DNA of 64,000 nt from positions 1,016,501 through 1,080,500 of the forward strand of contig NZ_CP073720.1 of the NCBI RefSeq assembly GCF_025137375.1, written 5' to 3'. Shown piece after piece: positions 15,969-24,534 of the stretch. How positions within the stretch are numbered: position 1 is the stretch's first letter; every line of letters starts with the position of its first letter. The stretch is from Dactylosporangium fulvum. Lineage in GTDB: Bacteria; Actinomycetota; Actinomycetes; Mycobacteriales; Micromonosporaceae. The position numbers and the translations under genes were made by a program. The notes beneath the pieces are model-generated. The model was not told the DNA's origin. It did no database searches and was given only the letters and a program-made list of their open reading frames with translations.

Positions 15969-18599
15969 TTGGGGCAGAAAACGCTCGTTGACACCATCAC
16001 CCGTCCCGCACTGCATTTCGCAGTGCCCGAGCCGCCCCGCTATCACGTGCCGCGACCGCGTCTGCTGGACGCTCTCGATCGAGCCGTAGCGGGGCCTTTG
16101 ACATTGATCTCAGCTCCGGCGGGGTGGGGCAAGACCACACTGCTGGCCGAGTGGGTGGCGGCGGGTCGGGTGCCCTGGCCGCTGGCGTGGTTGACCGTCG
16201 AGGCGCACCACGGCCCACGCTTTTGGGAGCACGTGCTGGAGGCGGTCTCCGCGTCGACCGCCGAGCACCAGGTGACCGACACCGTCGACGGTGACGGCGG
16301 GGCGCTCGAGGAACTCGTCGCCCTGCTGCGCCGACCCGGTCCGCCGGTGGTGCTCATCCTCGACGACCTGCAGGAACTCTCGGTTCCGCGGGTCTGGGGT
16401 GAACTCGAGACGCTGCTTTCCCAGGCGGGTGACCGCCTGCGTCTCGTGATCGCGTGCCGGACCGATCCGGCGCTCACGCTGTACCGCTTCCGCATCCGCG
16501 GCGCGCTGTCCGAGCTGCGCACCGGCCCGCTCGGCTTCACGCTCGACGAGACGGCGCAGATGCTCGTCGCGCACGGTGTCCGGCTCGCGGAGTCGGCCCT
16601 GGTCGAGCTGCACGCGGTGATGAAAGGGTGGGCCGCGGGCCTGCGCCTCGCCGCGCTGGCGGTGCAGGGTCATCCCGAGCCCGACAGCCTCGTCCCGCGC
16701 TTCGCGCTGCAGGACCGGGCGCTGGGGGAGTACCTGGTCGGTGAGGTCTTCGACACGCTGCCGGAGGACGTCCGCGAAGTTGTCCTCTGCACGTCGGTCC
16801 TCGACCAGGTGAGCGCCGAACTGGTGGAGGCGCTGACCGGCCGCGTCGACGGCGCGCGGATCCTCGCGCAGCTCGAGCACTCGAACCTCTTCGTCGTGCA
16901 GGGCAGCGGCAACGCCGGGATGTACCGGTGCCATCCGCTGTTCGGGCTGATGCTCTACGACGAGCTACGGCACCGCCGGCCCGAGCAGGTCCGCCAGCTG
17001 CACCGGCGGGCCGCGGACTGGTTCGCCGCGCACGACCAGCCGGCCGACGCGCTGCGGCACGCGCTCGCCGCCCGCAACTGGGGCCAGGCGGCCGAGCTGC
17101 TCGCCGAGAGCTGGCAGGAGCTGGTGCCGGGCGCGCGGCTGCGCACCATCAAGGAACTGGTGCCGCCGCCTCCGCAGGAGATCCGCAACGACCCGAAGCT
17201 GGCCCTGGCGTTCGCGGCCGAACGGCTCGACGCCAGCGACCCGCAGGGTACCGAGACCTTCCTGCACCTGGTCGACCGGTCCCAGCACACCCTCGTCGAC
17301 TCGGCCCGCGCGCAGCTGCGCCCGATCGTCGACAGTTTCCGGATGGCGGAGGCACATCAAAGCCAGAAACCGGAGCTGGTACTGGCAACCGCCCCGCTCC
17401 TCCTGCGTGAGGACACCGGCCTCGACGACCAGGACGCCGCGCGCATGCGGGCGCTGGCGCTCGTCGCCGTCGGCGGTGCGCGGCTCATCCAGGGCGACCT
17501 CCAGGCCGCCGAGCACGCGCTGCAGGAATCGCTCAACCTGGCCCGCCGCAGCGGCGGCGTCCAGTCGCAGCTGGCCGCTCTACGACAGCTCGCCCAACTC
17601 AACGCGGCACGGGGCAGACTCACCGCCGCGATGCGTTACGGCAAGGAAACGCTCGCTCTGGCCGACCGCGAGGGCCAGACCCAGGGCAGCGACGTCGTAT
17701 GGGCACAGCTGACCGTCGCCGAGGTCTGCTACCTCCAAGCCCGGGTGCGTGCAGCCGAGCATTACCTCGACCGTGCACTCGACGGAGGCGGCCTCGCCGA
17801 CCCTGCGTTGGTGGCGGTGGCGACCATGTCCCGTGCACACATCCGCGCCGCGGCGGGCGACGCGCGCGCGGCGTGCACGGAACTGGCCGCCATCCGCCGC
17901 CAACTGGCCGACTGGCGGTACACCCCGAAGCTCCAGCACTGCGTGACCCTTGCGGAGGCGGAGCTGCGGTTGTCGGCGGGCGACGTGGAGGCGGCGAAGC
18001 GCCTCCTGAACCTCGAACCGGTCGAGATGCTCGCACCTTGGCACGGCGTGGTCCGGGCCAAGGCGCACCTCGCGGAGCGTCGCCCCGCGGCGGCCCTCGG
18101 CTCCGTCCAGCCCTATCTCGAGCCCACGACGGGCTCGCTGGTCTGGACCGTCGACGCGAACCTCACCTCGGCCCGCGCCCTGCGTGCCCTGGGCGATCGG
18201 TCGAAGGCCGGCCGGGCGCTGGAGCAGGCGCTGCGGTTCGCCGACGACGAGTCGATCCGCTGGCCGTTCGTCGCGGGTGGCCAGCCGGTGCGTGAGCTGC
18301 TCGTGACGTACCTGCCGGCCGGCAGCGGCTTCCGCGGCCTGGCCGAGGACATCGCCACCGAGCTCAACGGCTTCGGCCGTCCGGCGGCCGCCGCCGGCGA
18401 GCTGGCGGAGCCGCTCACGGAGCGGGAGCTGGCCGTGCTGCGATACCTGCAGGGCACGCTGTCGGCAGGCGAGATAGCGTCGATGCTCTACGTTTCGGTG
18501 AACACGGTGAAGACCCACATGAAGAACATCTACCGCAAGCTGGGCGTGGGTCGCCGCCGCGAGGTGATCGAACGCGCCCGCGAGCTGAACCTCTTGTAG
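15969..18599 (+). CDS. LuxR-family LAL regulator (MalT-like ATPase + GerE helix-turn-helix), copy 2
   Basis: The 876-residue protein has Walker A SAPAGWGKTT at about residues 48-57, VVLILDDLQEL as Walker B, helical repeats in the middle, and a C-terminal LuxR helix-turn-helix (LTERELAVLRYLQGTLSAGEIASMLYVSVNTVKTHMKNIYRKLGVGRRREV). It is closely similar to copy 1 throughout, and the DNA-reading helix is nearly identical, so the two may bind the same sites. TTG at 15969 was chosen because GGAGGGGG stands about 10 bases before it; the in-frame region further upstream overlaps the FGE-like gene. A perfect palindrome lies 77 bases upstream. A strong terminator follows. Confidence 0.9.
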   Translation: MGQKTLVDTITRPALHFAVPEPPRYHVPRPRLLDALDRAVAGPLTLISAPAGWGKTTLLAEWVAAGRVPWPLAWLTVEAHHGPRFWEHVLEAVSASTAEHQVTDTVDGDGGALEELVALLRRPGPPVVLILDDLQELSVPRVWGELETLLSQAGDRLRLVIACRTDPALTLYRFRIRGALSELRTGPLGFTLDETAQMLVAHGVRLAESALVELHAVMKGWAAGLRLAALAVQGHPEPDSLVPRFALQDRALGEYLVGEVFDTLPEDVREVVLCTSVLDQVSAELVEALTGRVDGARILAQLEHSNLFVVQGSGNAGMYRCHPLFGLMLYDELRHRRPEQVRQLHRRAADWFAAHDQPADALRHALAARNWGQAAELLAESWQELVPGARLRTIKELVPPPPQEIRNDPKLALAFAAERLDASDPQGTETFLHLVDRSQHTLVDSARAQLRPIVDSFRMAEAHQSQKPELVLATAPLLLREDTGLDDQDAARMRALALVAVGGARLIQGDLQAAEHALQESLNLARRSGGVQSQLAALRQLAQLNAARGRLTAAMRYGKETLALADREGQTQGSDVVWAQLTVAEVCYLQARVRAAEHYLDRALDGGGLADPALVAVATMSRAHIRAAAGDARAACTELAAIRRQLADWRYTPKLQHCVTLAEAELRLSAGDVEAAKRLLNLEPVEMLAPWHGVVRAKAHLAERRPAAALGSVQPYLEPTTGSLVWTVDANLTSARALRALGDRSKAGRALEQALRFADDESIRWPFVAGGQPVRELLVTYLPAGSGFRGLAEDIATELNGFGRPAAAAGELAEPLTERELAVLRYLQGTLSAGEIASMLYVSVNTVKTHMKNIYRKLGVGRRREVIERARELNLL

Positions 18600-18612
18600 A
18601 AGTCGATTTTTC

Positions 18613-18649
18613 GCAGAGCGCGGCGGTCTTCGGACCTGCCGCGCTTTGC
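18613..18649 (+). terminator. Terminator of the second LAL gene
   Basis: GCAGAGCGCGGC and GCCGCGCTTTGC form a long stem (one G-U pair). An inner GGTC/GACC extends it with a TTCG loop, one of the most stable tetraloops. It starts 14 bases after the stop and is followed by TGTTTCC. Confidence 0.85.
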
Positions 18650-18838
18650 TGTTTCCTGGGCTCGGCCGGGCTCTCCGGCCGGGGCTTCCCGCTTGGGGCT
18701 GGTGGCTTCCGCCCGCACGAGCCCCGTCCGAGGATGTTGTGGTCATCCCCCTTCGCCCGGAACACCCCGTGCGGACAGCGCCCACCGCCACGGCCCGCGT
18801 GGTTTGCAGCGGCCCAGGAGAGGCTCTGCCGAAACAAC

Positions 18839-18875
18839 AACAGCGGCGGCGTCCATCATGGACGCCGCCGCTGTT
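18839..18875 (-). terminator. Terminator of the second DUF7144 gene (also usable rightward)
   Basis: AACAGCGGCGGCGTCCA pairs perfectly (17 bp) with its complement around the loop TCA. Read leftward it is followed by TTGTTTC, a U-rich tail, 19 bases after the stop of the leftward DUF7144 gene. The rest of the 18600-18893 gap has no gene. Confidence 0.85.
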
Positions 18876-18893
18876 CGGCGGTGAAACAGGGAG

Positions 18894-19700
18894 TCAGCGC
18901 ACCACGTACGGGCGGGCGCCGATCGCGGCCAGCTCCTCCGGAGCGTCGTCCAGTGTGGACACCCGCGTCGTTGCGGGCTGCTCCTCCAGGATCATCGGCA
19001 GCGGGTCGACCAGCGGATCGAAGGCGGCCCGTTGCACCGGGTCCTCGTCCACCCGGACCGGGACCGTCGCGTGGCCGATCGCCCGCACCCAGGTCGTCTG
19101 GGTGTTCAGGTCGGGCTCGACGAGCTCTGCGTCGACCGTCTCCGACGGCACGGCGTGCGGGTCCACCATCAGGTCGACCAGGATGATGTCGCTGTTCTCG
19201 GCGCTGTGCCGCACCAGCGGGCGGCCCGCCTTGTGCCGTGCCCGGTATGCGTCCGACCGGCTGTTCCGGCGCAGCGCCAGTTTCGCCACCGGGGCCGACG
19301 CCGACATGGACTCGTCGACGGCCTCCCGGTTGCGCGGCACGGTCAGGATGAAGATGATGATGACGTCCAGCGTGATCATGAGCAGCGACCAGGCCGGGTA
19401 GGCCCGCAGCATGGCCAGCTGTGAGATGGTGTGCAGCGCCACGATGCTCACCGCCGCGAACCGCGCGCTGCTCTTGCGGGCGCGTAGCGCGATGCCCGTG
19501 AGCGCGAGGAGCACGCCCAGCGTCACCGTGGCGGCGGCCCAGGTGCCGGCGCTGGTGAATGCCACATCATCGCGGTTGAAGCCGACCCCGCCGCTGGCGA
19601 ACCCCACCAGCAGACCCTGTGAGACGTTCAGCGTGCCCACGAGCGTGAGCATGGTCGTACCGAACGCCGTCCATTCCTTCACCGCACCGCCGTTGCGCAT
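18894..19700 (-). CDS. DUF7144-type four-helix membrane protein, copy 2
   Basis: The 268-residue protein has four helices in the first 145 residues (FGTTMLTLVGTLNVSQGLLVGF and others). It ends the membrane part with YPAWSLLMITLDVIIIFILTV, almost the same as copy 1. The cytoplasmic tail differs completely from that of copy 1: it is acidic rather than glutamine/proline-rich (ENSDIILVDLMVDPHAVPSETVDAELVEPD). The ATG at 19700 follows a GGGGCGG ribosome site. A conserved membrane core with divergent tails suggests that the two copies dock different partners (inference). Confidence 0.77.
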   Translation of the reverse strand: MRNGGAVKEWTAFGTTMLTLVGTLNVSQGLLVGFASGGVGFNRDDVAFTSAGTWAAATVTLGVLLALTGIALRARKSSARFAAVSIVALHTISQLAMLRAYPAWSLLMITLDVIIIFILTVPRNREAVDESMSASAPVAKLALRRNSRSDAYRARHKAGRPLVRHSAENSDIILVDLMVDPHAVPSETVDAELVEPDLNTQTTWVRAIGHATVPVRVDEDPVQRAAFDPLVDPLPMILEEQPATTRVSTLDDAPEELAAIGARPYVVR

Positions 19701-19739
19701 CCGCCCCTTGTCTCCCTTGCCTGAGTCAGAAAACCGTTG

Positions 19740-19781
19740 AGGCCGTGCCGGCCCCGGTCGAAACCGAGACCGGCACGGCCT
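19740..19781 (-). terminator. Hairpin terminator, leftward
   Basis: AGGCCGTGCCGG and CCGGCACGGCCT form a 12-bp perfect outer stem, with a smaller CGGT/ACCG stem inside. Read leftward it is followed by CAACGGTTTTCTG, which contains a T run. It ends transcripts coming from the phosphatase gene or from the small unit at 19792-19995, before the DUF7144 gene at 19700. Confidence 0.75.
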
Positions 19782-19791
19782 ATTTCCCCCG

Positions 19792-19995
19792 TTACTTGTT
19801 CCCCCCGGAACAGGCGCGACAAGTGGTGTTCCGATCACGCCGCCCGCGTGACCGAACCACCGGCGCAGACCCCTCCGTGCCGGTTACCGGGAGGCGGTTG
19901 ACCCATCCCGCGGACGTGGGTGGATCCCCCGGCCTCCCCAGTTTCCGGACATCGGCGCCAGCCGAAGTTCGGCAACGTGTCGTGCCTGGTGACAT
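19792..19995 (-). CDS. Possible small protein between palindrome site 7 and a terminator (uncertain)
   Basis: A 67-residue frame, MSPGTTRCRTSAGADVRKL, ending in CRACSGGNK. Codon bias is only moderate and no ribosome site is clear, so coding is doubtful. It is listed because a perfect TCACCC-N5-GGGTGA lies 28 bases upstream and a strong terminator 10 bases downstream. That delimits a transcript of about 250 bases, which could be a small RNA instead of a gene. The rest of the 19701-20068 gap shows no other gene. Confidence 0.25.
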   Translation of the reverse strand: MSPGTTRCRTSAGADVRKLGRPGDPPTSAGWVNRLPVTGTEGSAPVVRSRGRRDRNTTCRACSGGNK

Positions 19996-20022
19996 GATTC
20001 GAACGACAGGGGTGAGTAGTAA

Positions 20023-20039
20023 TCACCCTCGATGGGTGA
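20023..20039. promoter_or_regulatory. TCACCC-N5-GGGTGA palindrome, site 7 (perfect)
   Basis: TCACCC-TCGAT-GGGTGA, 29 bases after the 3' end of the leftward phosphatase gene. Another GGGTGA half-site lies at 20010-20015, so three half-sites are in tandem here. Confidence 0.65.
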
Positions 20040-20068
20040 CCAGGCGGGTGGCCACCCGGCAGATAGCG

Positions 20069-20770
20069 TTACACCGGCTCCGCGGCGAGGAGGCAGGCGT
20101 CGTCGTCGGGGTTGCCGCGGCGTGCCTGGTCGATGGCGTTGCGCAGCCGTTCGCCGGGCGCGGCGGTGCGCATCGCCAGGCGGACGTCCTCGGCGAGGTC
20201 CTGCACACCTTGGTCGATGGCGCGGTCCCGCTGTTCGACGACGCCGTCGGTGTACATGAAGAGCATCTCGCCGCCGGCGAGACGCACTGTCGCCTGGGAG
20301 TACCGCGCGGCGGGATCGACGCCGAGCGCCATGCCCGGCGGCTGGAAGAGCGGCGACACACCCTCGGACGTGGCCCGCAGGATCGGCAGGTGCCCGGCCC
20401 TGGCCCAGGTGAGCGTGCGGTCGGCGGGCCGGAAGCGGCCGCAGACCGCAGTGGCGAGCATGGTGGTGTGCCGGCGGCACAGCATCCGGTTGAGGGCGGC
20501 GAGCACGGCACCCGGCTCGTCGCCGGCCAGCGACAGCCGGGTCATCACGGCACGCAGCTGGACCATGGTGGCTGCGGCGGTGCGGCCGTGGCCCATGACG
20601 TCACCGACGGCGAGCAGCACGTCGCCGTCGGGGAGGGCCATGCTCAGATACCAGTCGCCACCCACGTTCGCCGTGCGATCGGCCACCTCGCACCGCACCG
20701 CGACACGGACGCCGTTGATGTCTCCTTGCAACGCGAGATCGTGCACAGCCAGAGCCATCACGCACCACAT
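20069..20770 (-). CDS. SpoIIE/RsbU-type PP2C phosphatase, single domain
   Basis: The 233-residue protein is almost only a SpoIIE domain: VGGDWYLSMALPDGD, LLAVGDVMGHGRTAAATMVQLR, LTWARAGHLPIL, MLFMYTDGVVEQRD and a final GNPDDDACLL. The metal-binding Asp residues of the PP2C fold are present. Such phosphatases dephosphorylate anti-anti-sigma proteins (STAS) in partner-switching cascades. There is no sensor domain, so regulation must come from expression or a partner. ATG at 20770 was chosen, and an ATG four codons later is also possible. No STAS or RsbW-like gene is in the window. A one-mismatch palindrome lies 111 bases upstream. Confidence 0.88.
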   Translation of the reverse strand: MWCVMALAVHDLALQGDINGVRVAVRCEVADRTANVGGDWYLSMALPDGDVLLAVGDVMGHGRTAAATMVQLRAVMTRLSLAGDEPGAVLAALNRMLCRRHTTMLATAVCGRFRPADRTLTWARAGHLPILRATSEGVSPLFQPPGMALGVDPAARYSQATVRLAGGEMLFMYTDGVVEQRDRAIDQGVQDLAEDVRLAMRTAAPGERLRNAIDQARRGNPDDDACLLAAEPV

Positions 20771-20880
20771 CCTCGGCCCGGGGTCCGCCGCCGGTCGGAG
20801 CACCGGTGACCGCAATATCGTGGCCTTCGGCGCAGGGTGGGCGGCTCGCCCGAACCGGGTGGTTCACCGCAGGCCGGCGC

Positions 20881-20897
20881 CCACCCGAGCGGGGTGA
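20881..20897. promoter_or_regulatory. TCACCC-N5-GGGTGA palindrome, site 8 (one mismatch)
   Basis: CCACCC-GAGCG-GGGTGA, between the stop of the third LAL gene (20899) and the start of the phosphatase gene (20770), both leftward. It is placed to control the phosphatase. Confidence 0.55.
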
Positions 20898-20898
20898 A

Positions 20899-23763
20899 TC
20901 AGATGAGGCTGAGCTCCCTCGCCCGGCGGACGGCGTCGCGGCGCCGGCTCACCCCCAGTTTGCGGTATACGTGCCGGACGTGGGTCTTGACCGTGTTCGA
21001 CGAGACGCTGAGCACGGTCGCGATCTCGGCGACCGACAGCATGCTGCGCAGGTACTGCAGCACGAGCGCCTCCCGCTCGGTGAGCGGCTCGGTGATCCGG
21101 TCGTCGCCCGTCGGGACCGGGAAGGCCGCGCTGGGCAGTTCCGGGCCGGGAAGCCCGGGCGCCGGGGGAGCCGAAGCAGGGTGCGCGGTGACCGGGGGAG
21201 CGGAGGTCGGGTGCGGCGATGCCGGGTGAGCAGCGCCGATCTGCAAGGTCGCGACCGGCCGGGCCGACGCCGCGACGACTTCCGTGCCGGGCGGCAGCGA
21301 GCGCTCCGCCGGTGACTCCAGCAGCTCCGAGATCCACGCTCCGTGCCCGAGGAACGGCCGCCTGATGCTTTCCGGCCCGGCCAGCCTGAGCGCCCGTTCG
21401 ACCTGCTCCGCGGCGCCCGGCAGGTCGCCGAGCTGCCGCAGTGCCTGAGCCAGCAGTACCGTCGCCGAAACCGTCGTCACGAGGGACAGCGGCTCGTCGG
21501 CGAGCACCCCCTCCAGGGTCCGTACCGCCGACGTGGAGCGGCCCTCCGCGATGTTGCAGCGCGCGTTCGCCAGGGCCACCTCCGGCGTGCCGGGCCACTG
21601 CCGGCTCAGGTCGTCGAGGATGCTGCGGGCCTTGTCGAGGCGCCCGTCGAGCAGGCAGAGGTCGGCGTGCAGCACGCGCACCGACACGTCGGCCGTCTTG
21701 GGCATGCCACCGCTCCGCCAGCCGAGCAGCGGCTCGAGCGCCTCCGCGGCGCCTGTGTGGTCGTCGCGGGCGAACAGCAGGAGGGCGAGCGCGATCGAGC
21801 TGGCCGGCGAGCCGTTCGCGTCCGGCACGGCGTGCACGCTGATGCTCTCCTCGAGGTGGTACCGCGCCTCGTCGAGCTGGCCTCGTTCACGGGCGACCGC
21901 GGCCAGGGCGAGCCGGGCGTAGGTGATGGTGCGTGCCTCGGTGATGCCGGCGTCGCGGCAGCCGTCGAGCACCCGCCGCGCGTACGCCGCCGCCGCGGAC
22001 AGCCGCCCCCGGCGCAGGTGCAAAGCGGCCTGATGCCAGTTGGCCTGCACCGCGAGCAGGCTGAAGCCCGACTTGCCGGCGAGCTCCGCCCCGCGCTCCA
22101 GCGCCAGGTCGGCGTCCTCCAGGTCGTTGACGGCGAGGGCGGATCCGGCCAGCCCCAGGTACGCGACGGCGCGGGCGGCGTCGGTCGAGTCGGCGTAGAT
22201 GTGCTCGTCGGCCGCCTCCTCGCTCCGCGCGAGCAGCCGCACCGCCGCGTCGCCGATGCGCTCCACGTCCTCGATCGCCACCGCCTCGGCGAGCCGCACC
22301 GCGGCCAGCATCTCGGCCTGGGCCGCCGACGGCGACTCGCCGAGGGCGCGCTCACCCAGCCGGATGAACCCCGACATGCCGGCGATGTCGCCGCTGTCCC
22401 GGCAGCAGATGGCGAGTGCGAAGGCGAGCAGGGGCCGGTCCGCGATGTCCTGCGGCGGGTGCGGACCCTCGCGCGGCGGCATGGCGCGCGGGCCGGAACC
22501 GGTCAGCTCGGGCCAGTACTGGAAAAATAATCGTTCGGCGGTGATCCAGTCGCCGCCGGCGGCCGCGTGGGTGAGGGCGTCGCTGGGCAGCCCGTTCGCG
22601 GCGTACCAGCCGGCCGCGGCGCGGTGCAGCGTGCGCTCCTCGGCCGGCAGCACGGTGCGGATCTCGGCACGCAGCACGGCACGCAACAACCGCCGGTAGC
22701 GGTACCAGGAGTGCGAGCCCCCGTAGAACGTGGCGAGCGCGTTCGCGCGGCTCATCTGGGCCAGCAGCCGGGCGCCGCCGCGGCTGCCGGTCAGCGCCTC
22801 GACCAGACCGGGGCAGACGGTCTCGAGGATCGACGTGCGGAGCATGACCTCACGGACGTCGGGGTCGAGGTGCTGGAGGATCTCGCTGCGGACGTACTCC
22901 GTCAGCCCGACCTCCTCGTTCAGCCCGGCCTCGCCGAGGATGAGATCGGTGACGACGCGCTCGGGCTCGTGCCGCCCGACCATCGCCGCGAGTGTCACCG
23001 CCACGGCGGCCGGCCAGCCCTCGGTCACGTGCCACAGCGCGTAGCGGAACTGCTGGGCCAGCCGGACGTCGTAGCCGGCGGCAAGGCCCGCCACTTCCTC
23101 CTGCGTGAACGAGAGGTGATCGGTGCGCAGCTCGGTGAGCTGCCCACGGACCCGCCACCGGTAGAGCGACAGCGGCGGCTCGCTGCGCGCCAGGATGAAG
23201 AAGCTGATGCGGTCGCCGAGCCGGGAGATGAGCCGCTCCAGCCGGCGCAGCACGGTCTGGTTGGTCACGTGGTGCACGTCGTCGAGGACCACGACGGCCC
23301 GCTCGTTCCGCTGGGCGTTGTGCCAGGCGTAGGTCGCCGGGTCGACGGAGATGCCGGCCGCGGTGAGCGCGATCGTGAGCTGCCGCCAGGCCGCGGTGCC
23401 GCAGTTGGGCTCGAACCGCACGTATGCGGTCCGGCCCGGGGCGCGGCCGGCGCGGATCCACGACGTGGCGAGGACCGTCTTGCCCCAGCCGGTGGGCGCG
23501 CAGAGCAGGGTCACCGGGTGGGCGATCGCCGAGTCGAGGTGCTCCAGGAGCCGCTCCCGGGCGAGATGGACCCCCGGCAGGTCGGGAGCGTCGCTGACCG
23601 GCCGCCATGGCGAGGGCCGCGATTCCGCGGGCTGCGGCCGGCCCTCCAGGGGACGGATCGACGGGTTCCAACCCGGTCCGCCGAGGAACCGCTCGGCCGC
23701 GTCGTTGTGCGCCAATCGGTCAAGAGTGCTCTCGCGTGGAACGCTGTGGTGACTCGTATGCAC
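20899..23763 (-). CDS. LuxR-family LAL regulator (MalT-like ATPase + GerE helix-turn-helix), copy 3
   Basis: The 954-residue protein is the longest of the three. Walker A CAPTGWGKT is at about residues 88-96, preceded by an extra N-terminal extension of about 55 residues. AVVVLDDVHHV is Walker B, and helical repeats fill the middle. A proline/alanine/histidine-rich linker (APPVTAHPASAPPAPGLPG) leads into the C-terminal helix-turn-helix (LTEREALVLQYLRSMLSVAEIATVLSVSSNTVKTHVRHVYRKLGVSRRR). The helix-turn-helix differs from copies 1 and 2 at several positions. GTG at 23763 has GGGAG five bases upstream. No TCACCC palindrome was seen in its own AT-rich upstream region, unlike copies 1 and 2. Confidence 0.88.
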   Translation of the reverse strand: MHTSHHSVPRESTLDRLAHNDAAERFLGGPGWNPSIRPLEGRPQPAESRPSPWRPVSDAPDLPGVHLARERLLEHLDSAIAHPVTLLCAPTGWGKTVLATSWIRAGRAPGRTAYVRFEPNCGTAAWRQLTIALTAAGISVDPATYAWHNAQRNERAVVVLDDVHHVTNQTVLRRLERLISRLGDRISFFILARSEPPLSLYRWRVRGQLTELRTDHLSFTQEEVAGLAAGYDVRLAQQFRYALWHVTEGWPAAVAVTLAAMVGRHEPERVVTDLILGEAGLNEEVGLTEYVRSEILQHLDPDVREVMLRTSILETVCPGLVEALTGSRGGARLLAQMSRANALATFYGGSHSWYRYRRLLRAVLRAEIRTVLPAEERTLHRAAAGWYAANGLPSDALTHAAAGGDWITAERLFFQYWPELTGSGPRAMPPREGPHPPQDIADRPLLAFALAICCRDSGDIAGMSGFIRLGERALGESPSAAQAEMLAAVRLAEAVAIEDVERIGDAAVRLLARSEEAADEHIYADSTDAARAVAYLGLAGSALAVNDLEDADLALERGAELAGKSGFSLLAVQANWHQAALHLRRGRLSAAAAYARRVLDGCRDAGITEARTITYARLALAAVARERGQLDEARYHLEESISVHAVPDANGSPASSIALALLLFARDDHTGAAEALEPLLGWRSGGMPKTADVSVRVLHADLCLLDGRLDKARSILDDLSRQWPGTPEVALANARCNIAEGRSTSAVRTLEGVLADEPLSLVTTVSATVLLAQALRQLGDLPGAAEQVERALRLAGPESIRRPFLGHGAWISELLESPAERSLPPGTEVVAASARPVATLQIGAAHPASPHPTSAPPVTAHPASAPPAPGLPGPELPSAAFPVPTGDDRITEPLTEREALVLQYLRSMLSVAEIATVLSVSSNTVKTHVRHVYRKLGVSRRRDAVRRARELSLI

Positions 23764-24534
23764 CGTCACTCCCGAAAGCCGCGGATTTACGACGTGCGTT
23801 CGGACCTTCCCAGTTCGTGAATGGTCGACCTTCCAACGCGGACCACCATAGAACTGACGCCGCTCCGAGCGGGAGTCCAATATTTACCACACTCGATTTT
23901 TATGAGTGTGGAGGCGGCCCCACTTCCCCCGATTTATCAGTCAACAAATAGAAGTATATAAATATGTTGCAGTCGTGCAGTGAACACCGCGTGCGCATGG
24001 CACCCAGGCGAACGGAGACTTTTGTCCAGTTTTACAATCGGTAATACTTGTGCCGGACCGCAGTCTCATCACGCAGCGTGAGCCCGGCCGAAGTGTCGAT
24101 GCGGGGTATTGGTCGAACACTGACGGTTGTGGGGTGACTGCACTTCCGTCACGGTGATCACGGCGTCGTGTGGATCGCAATCTACCCAAGTCGTCGGCGT
24201 GTCGACATGCGATCTACTCAATATAGATGCTCTTGATGCTCATCGGACGCCCGTTTCATCCGGATTCAAGGGTGTAATTACAATGGTGTAAATAGCAACC
24301 CTCTCTCTAGATGGCGGACTGGTTACTCAATCACGTGCCAATCTGCAAATTGCACTTCGCAGGATGCCGTAATTCAGTACAACTCGGACGGCCGGGCAGG
24401 GCCGTACCCGTACCGGAACCGTTGCGCCCGGCCCCGGTTGTTGGTTTCGTTGATTCATTCCGACAAGATCTGACGGGCAGGACGCTGCGCGACCGGGTGC
24501 TGTCGGCGGAGATTCCGGTCGGCCAGGACGGGGC
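23764..24534. other. 771-base AT-rich intergenic region without a gene
   Basis: Base composition drops sharply here, most clearly at 23880-24300, with runs such as AGTATATAAATATG and ATTACAATGGTGTAAATAG that are rare elsewhere in the window. It contains a hairpin (23887-23911), a perfect TGTAATTACA (24273-24282) and a direct repeat GGTGTAA at 24271 and 24285. A GGCCGGGC/GCCCGGCC stem (24390-24433) may end the MarR transcript. A 75-codon frame at 24311 lacks support. It may be a large promoter region for the third LAL gene or a foreign insertion relic. Confidence 0.55.
23887..23911. other. Hairpin in the AT-rich region
   Basis: CCACACTC, a nine-base A/T-rich loop (GATTTTTAT), then GAGTGTGG: an 8-bp perfect stem 124 bases upstream of the third LAL start. 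It may be an operator or a terminator. Confidence 0.45.
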
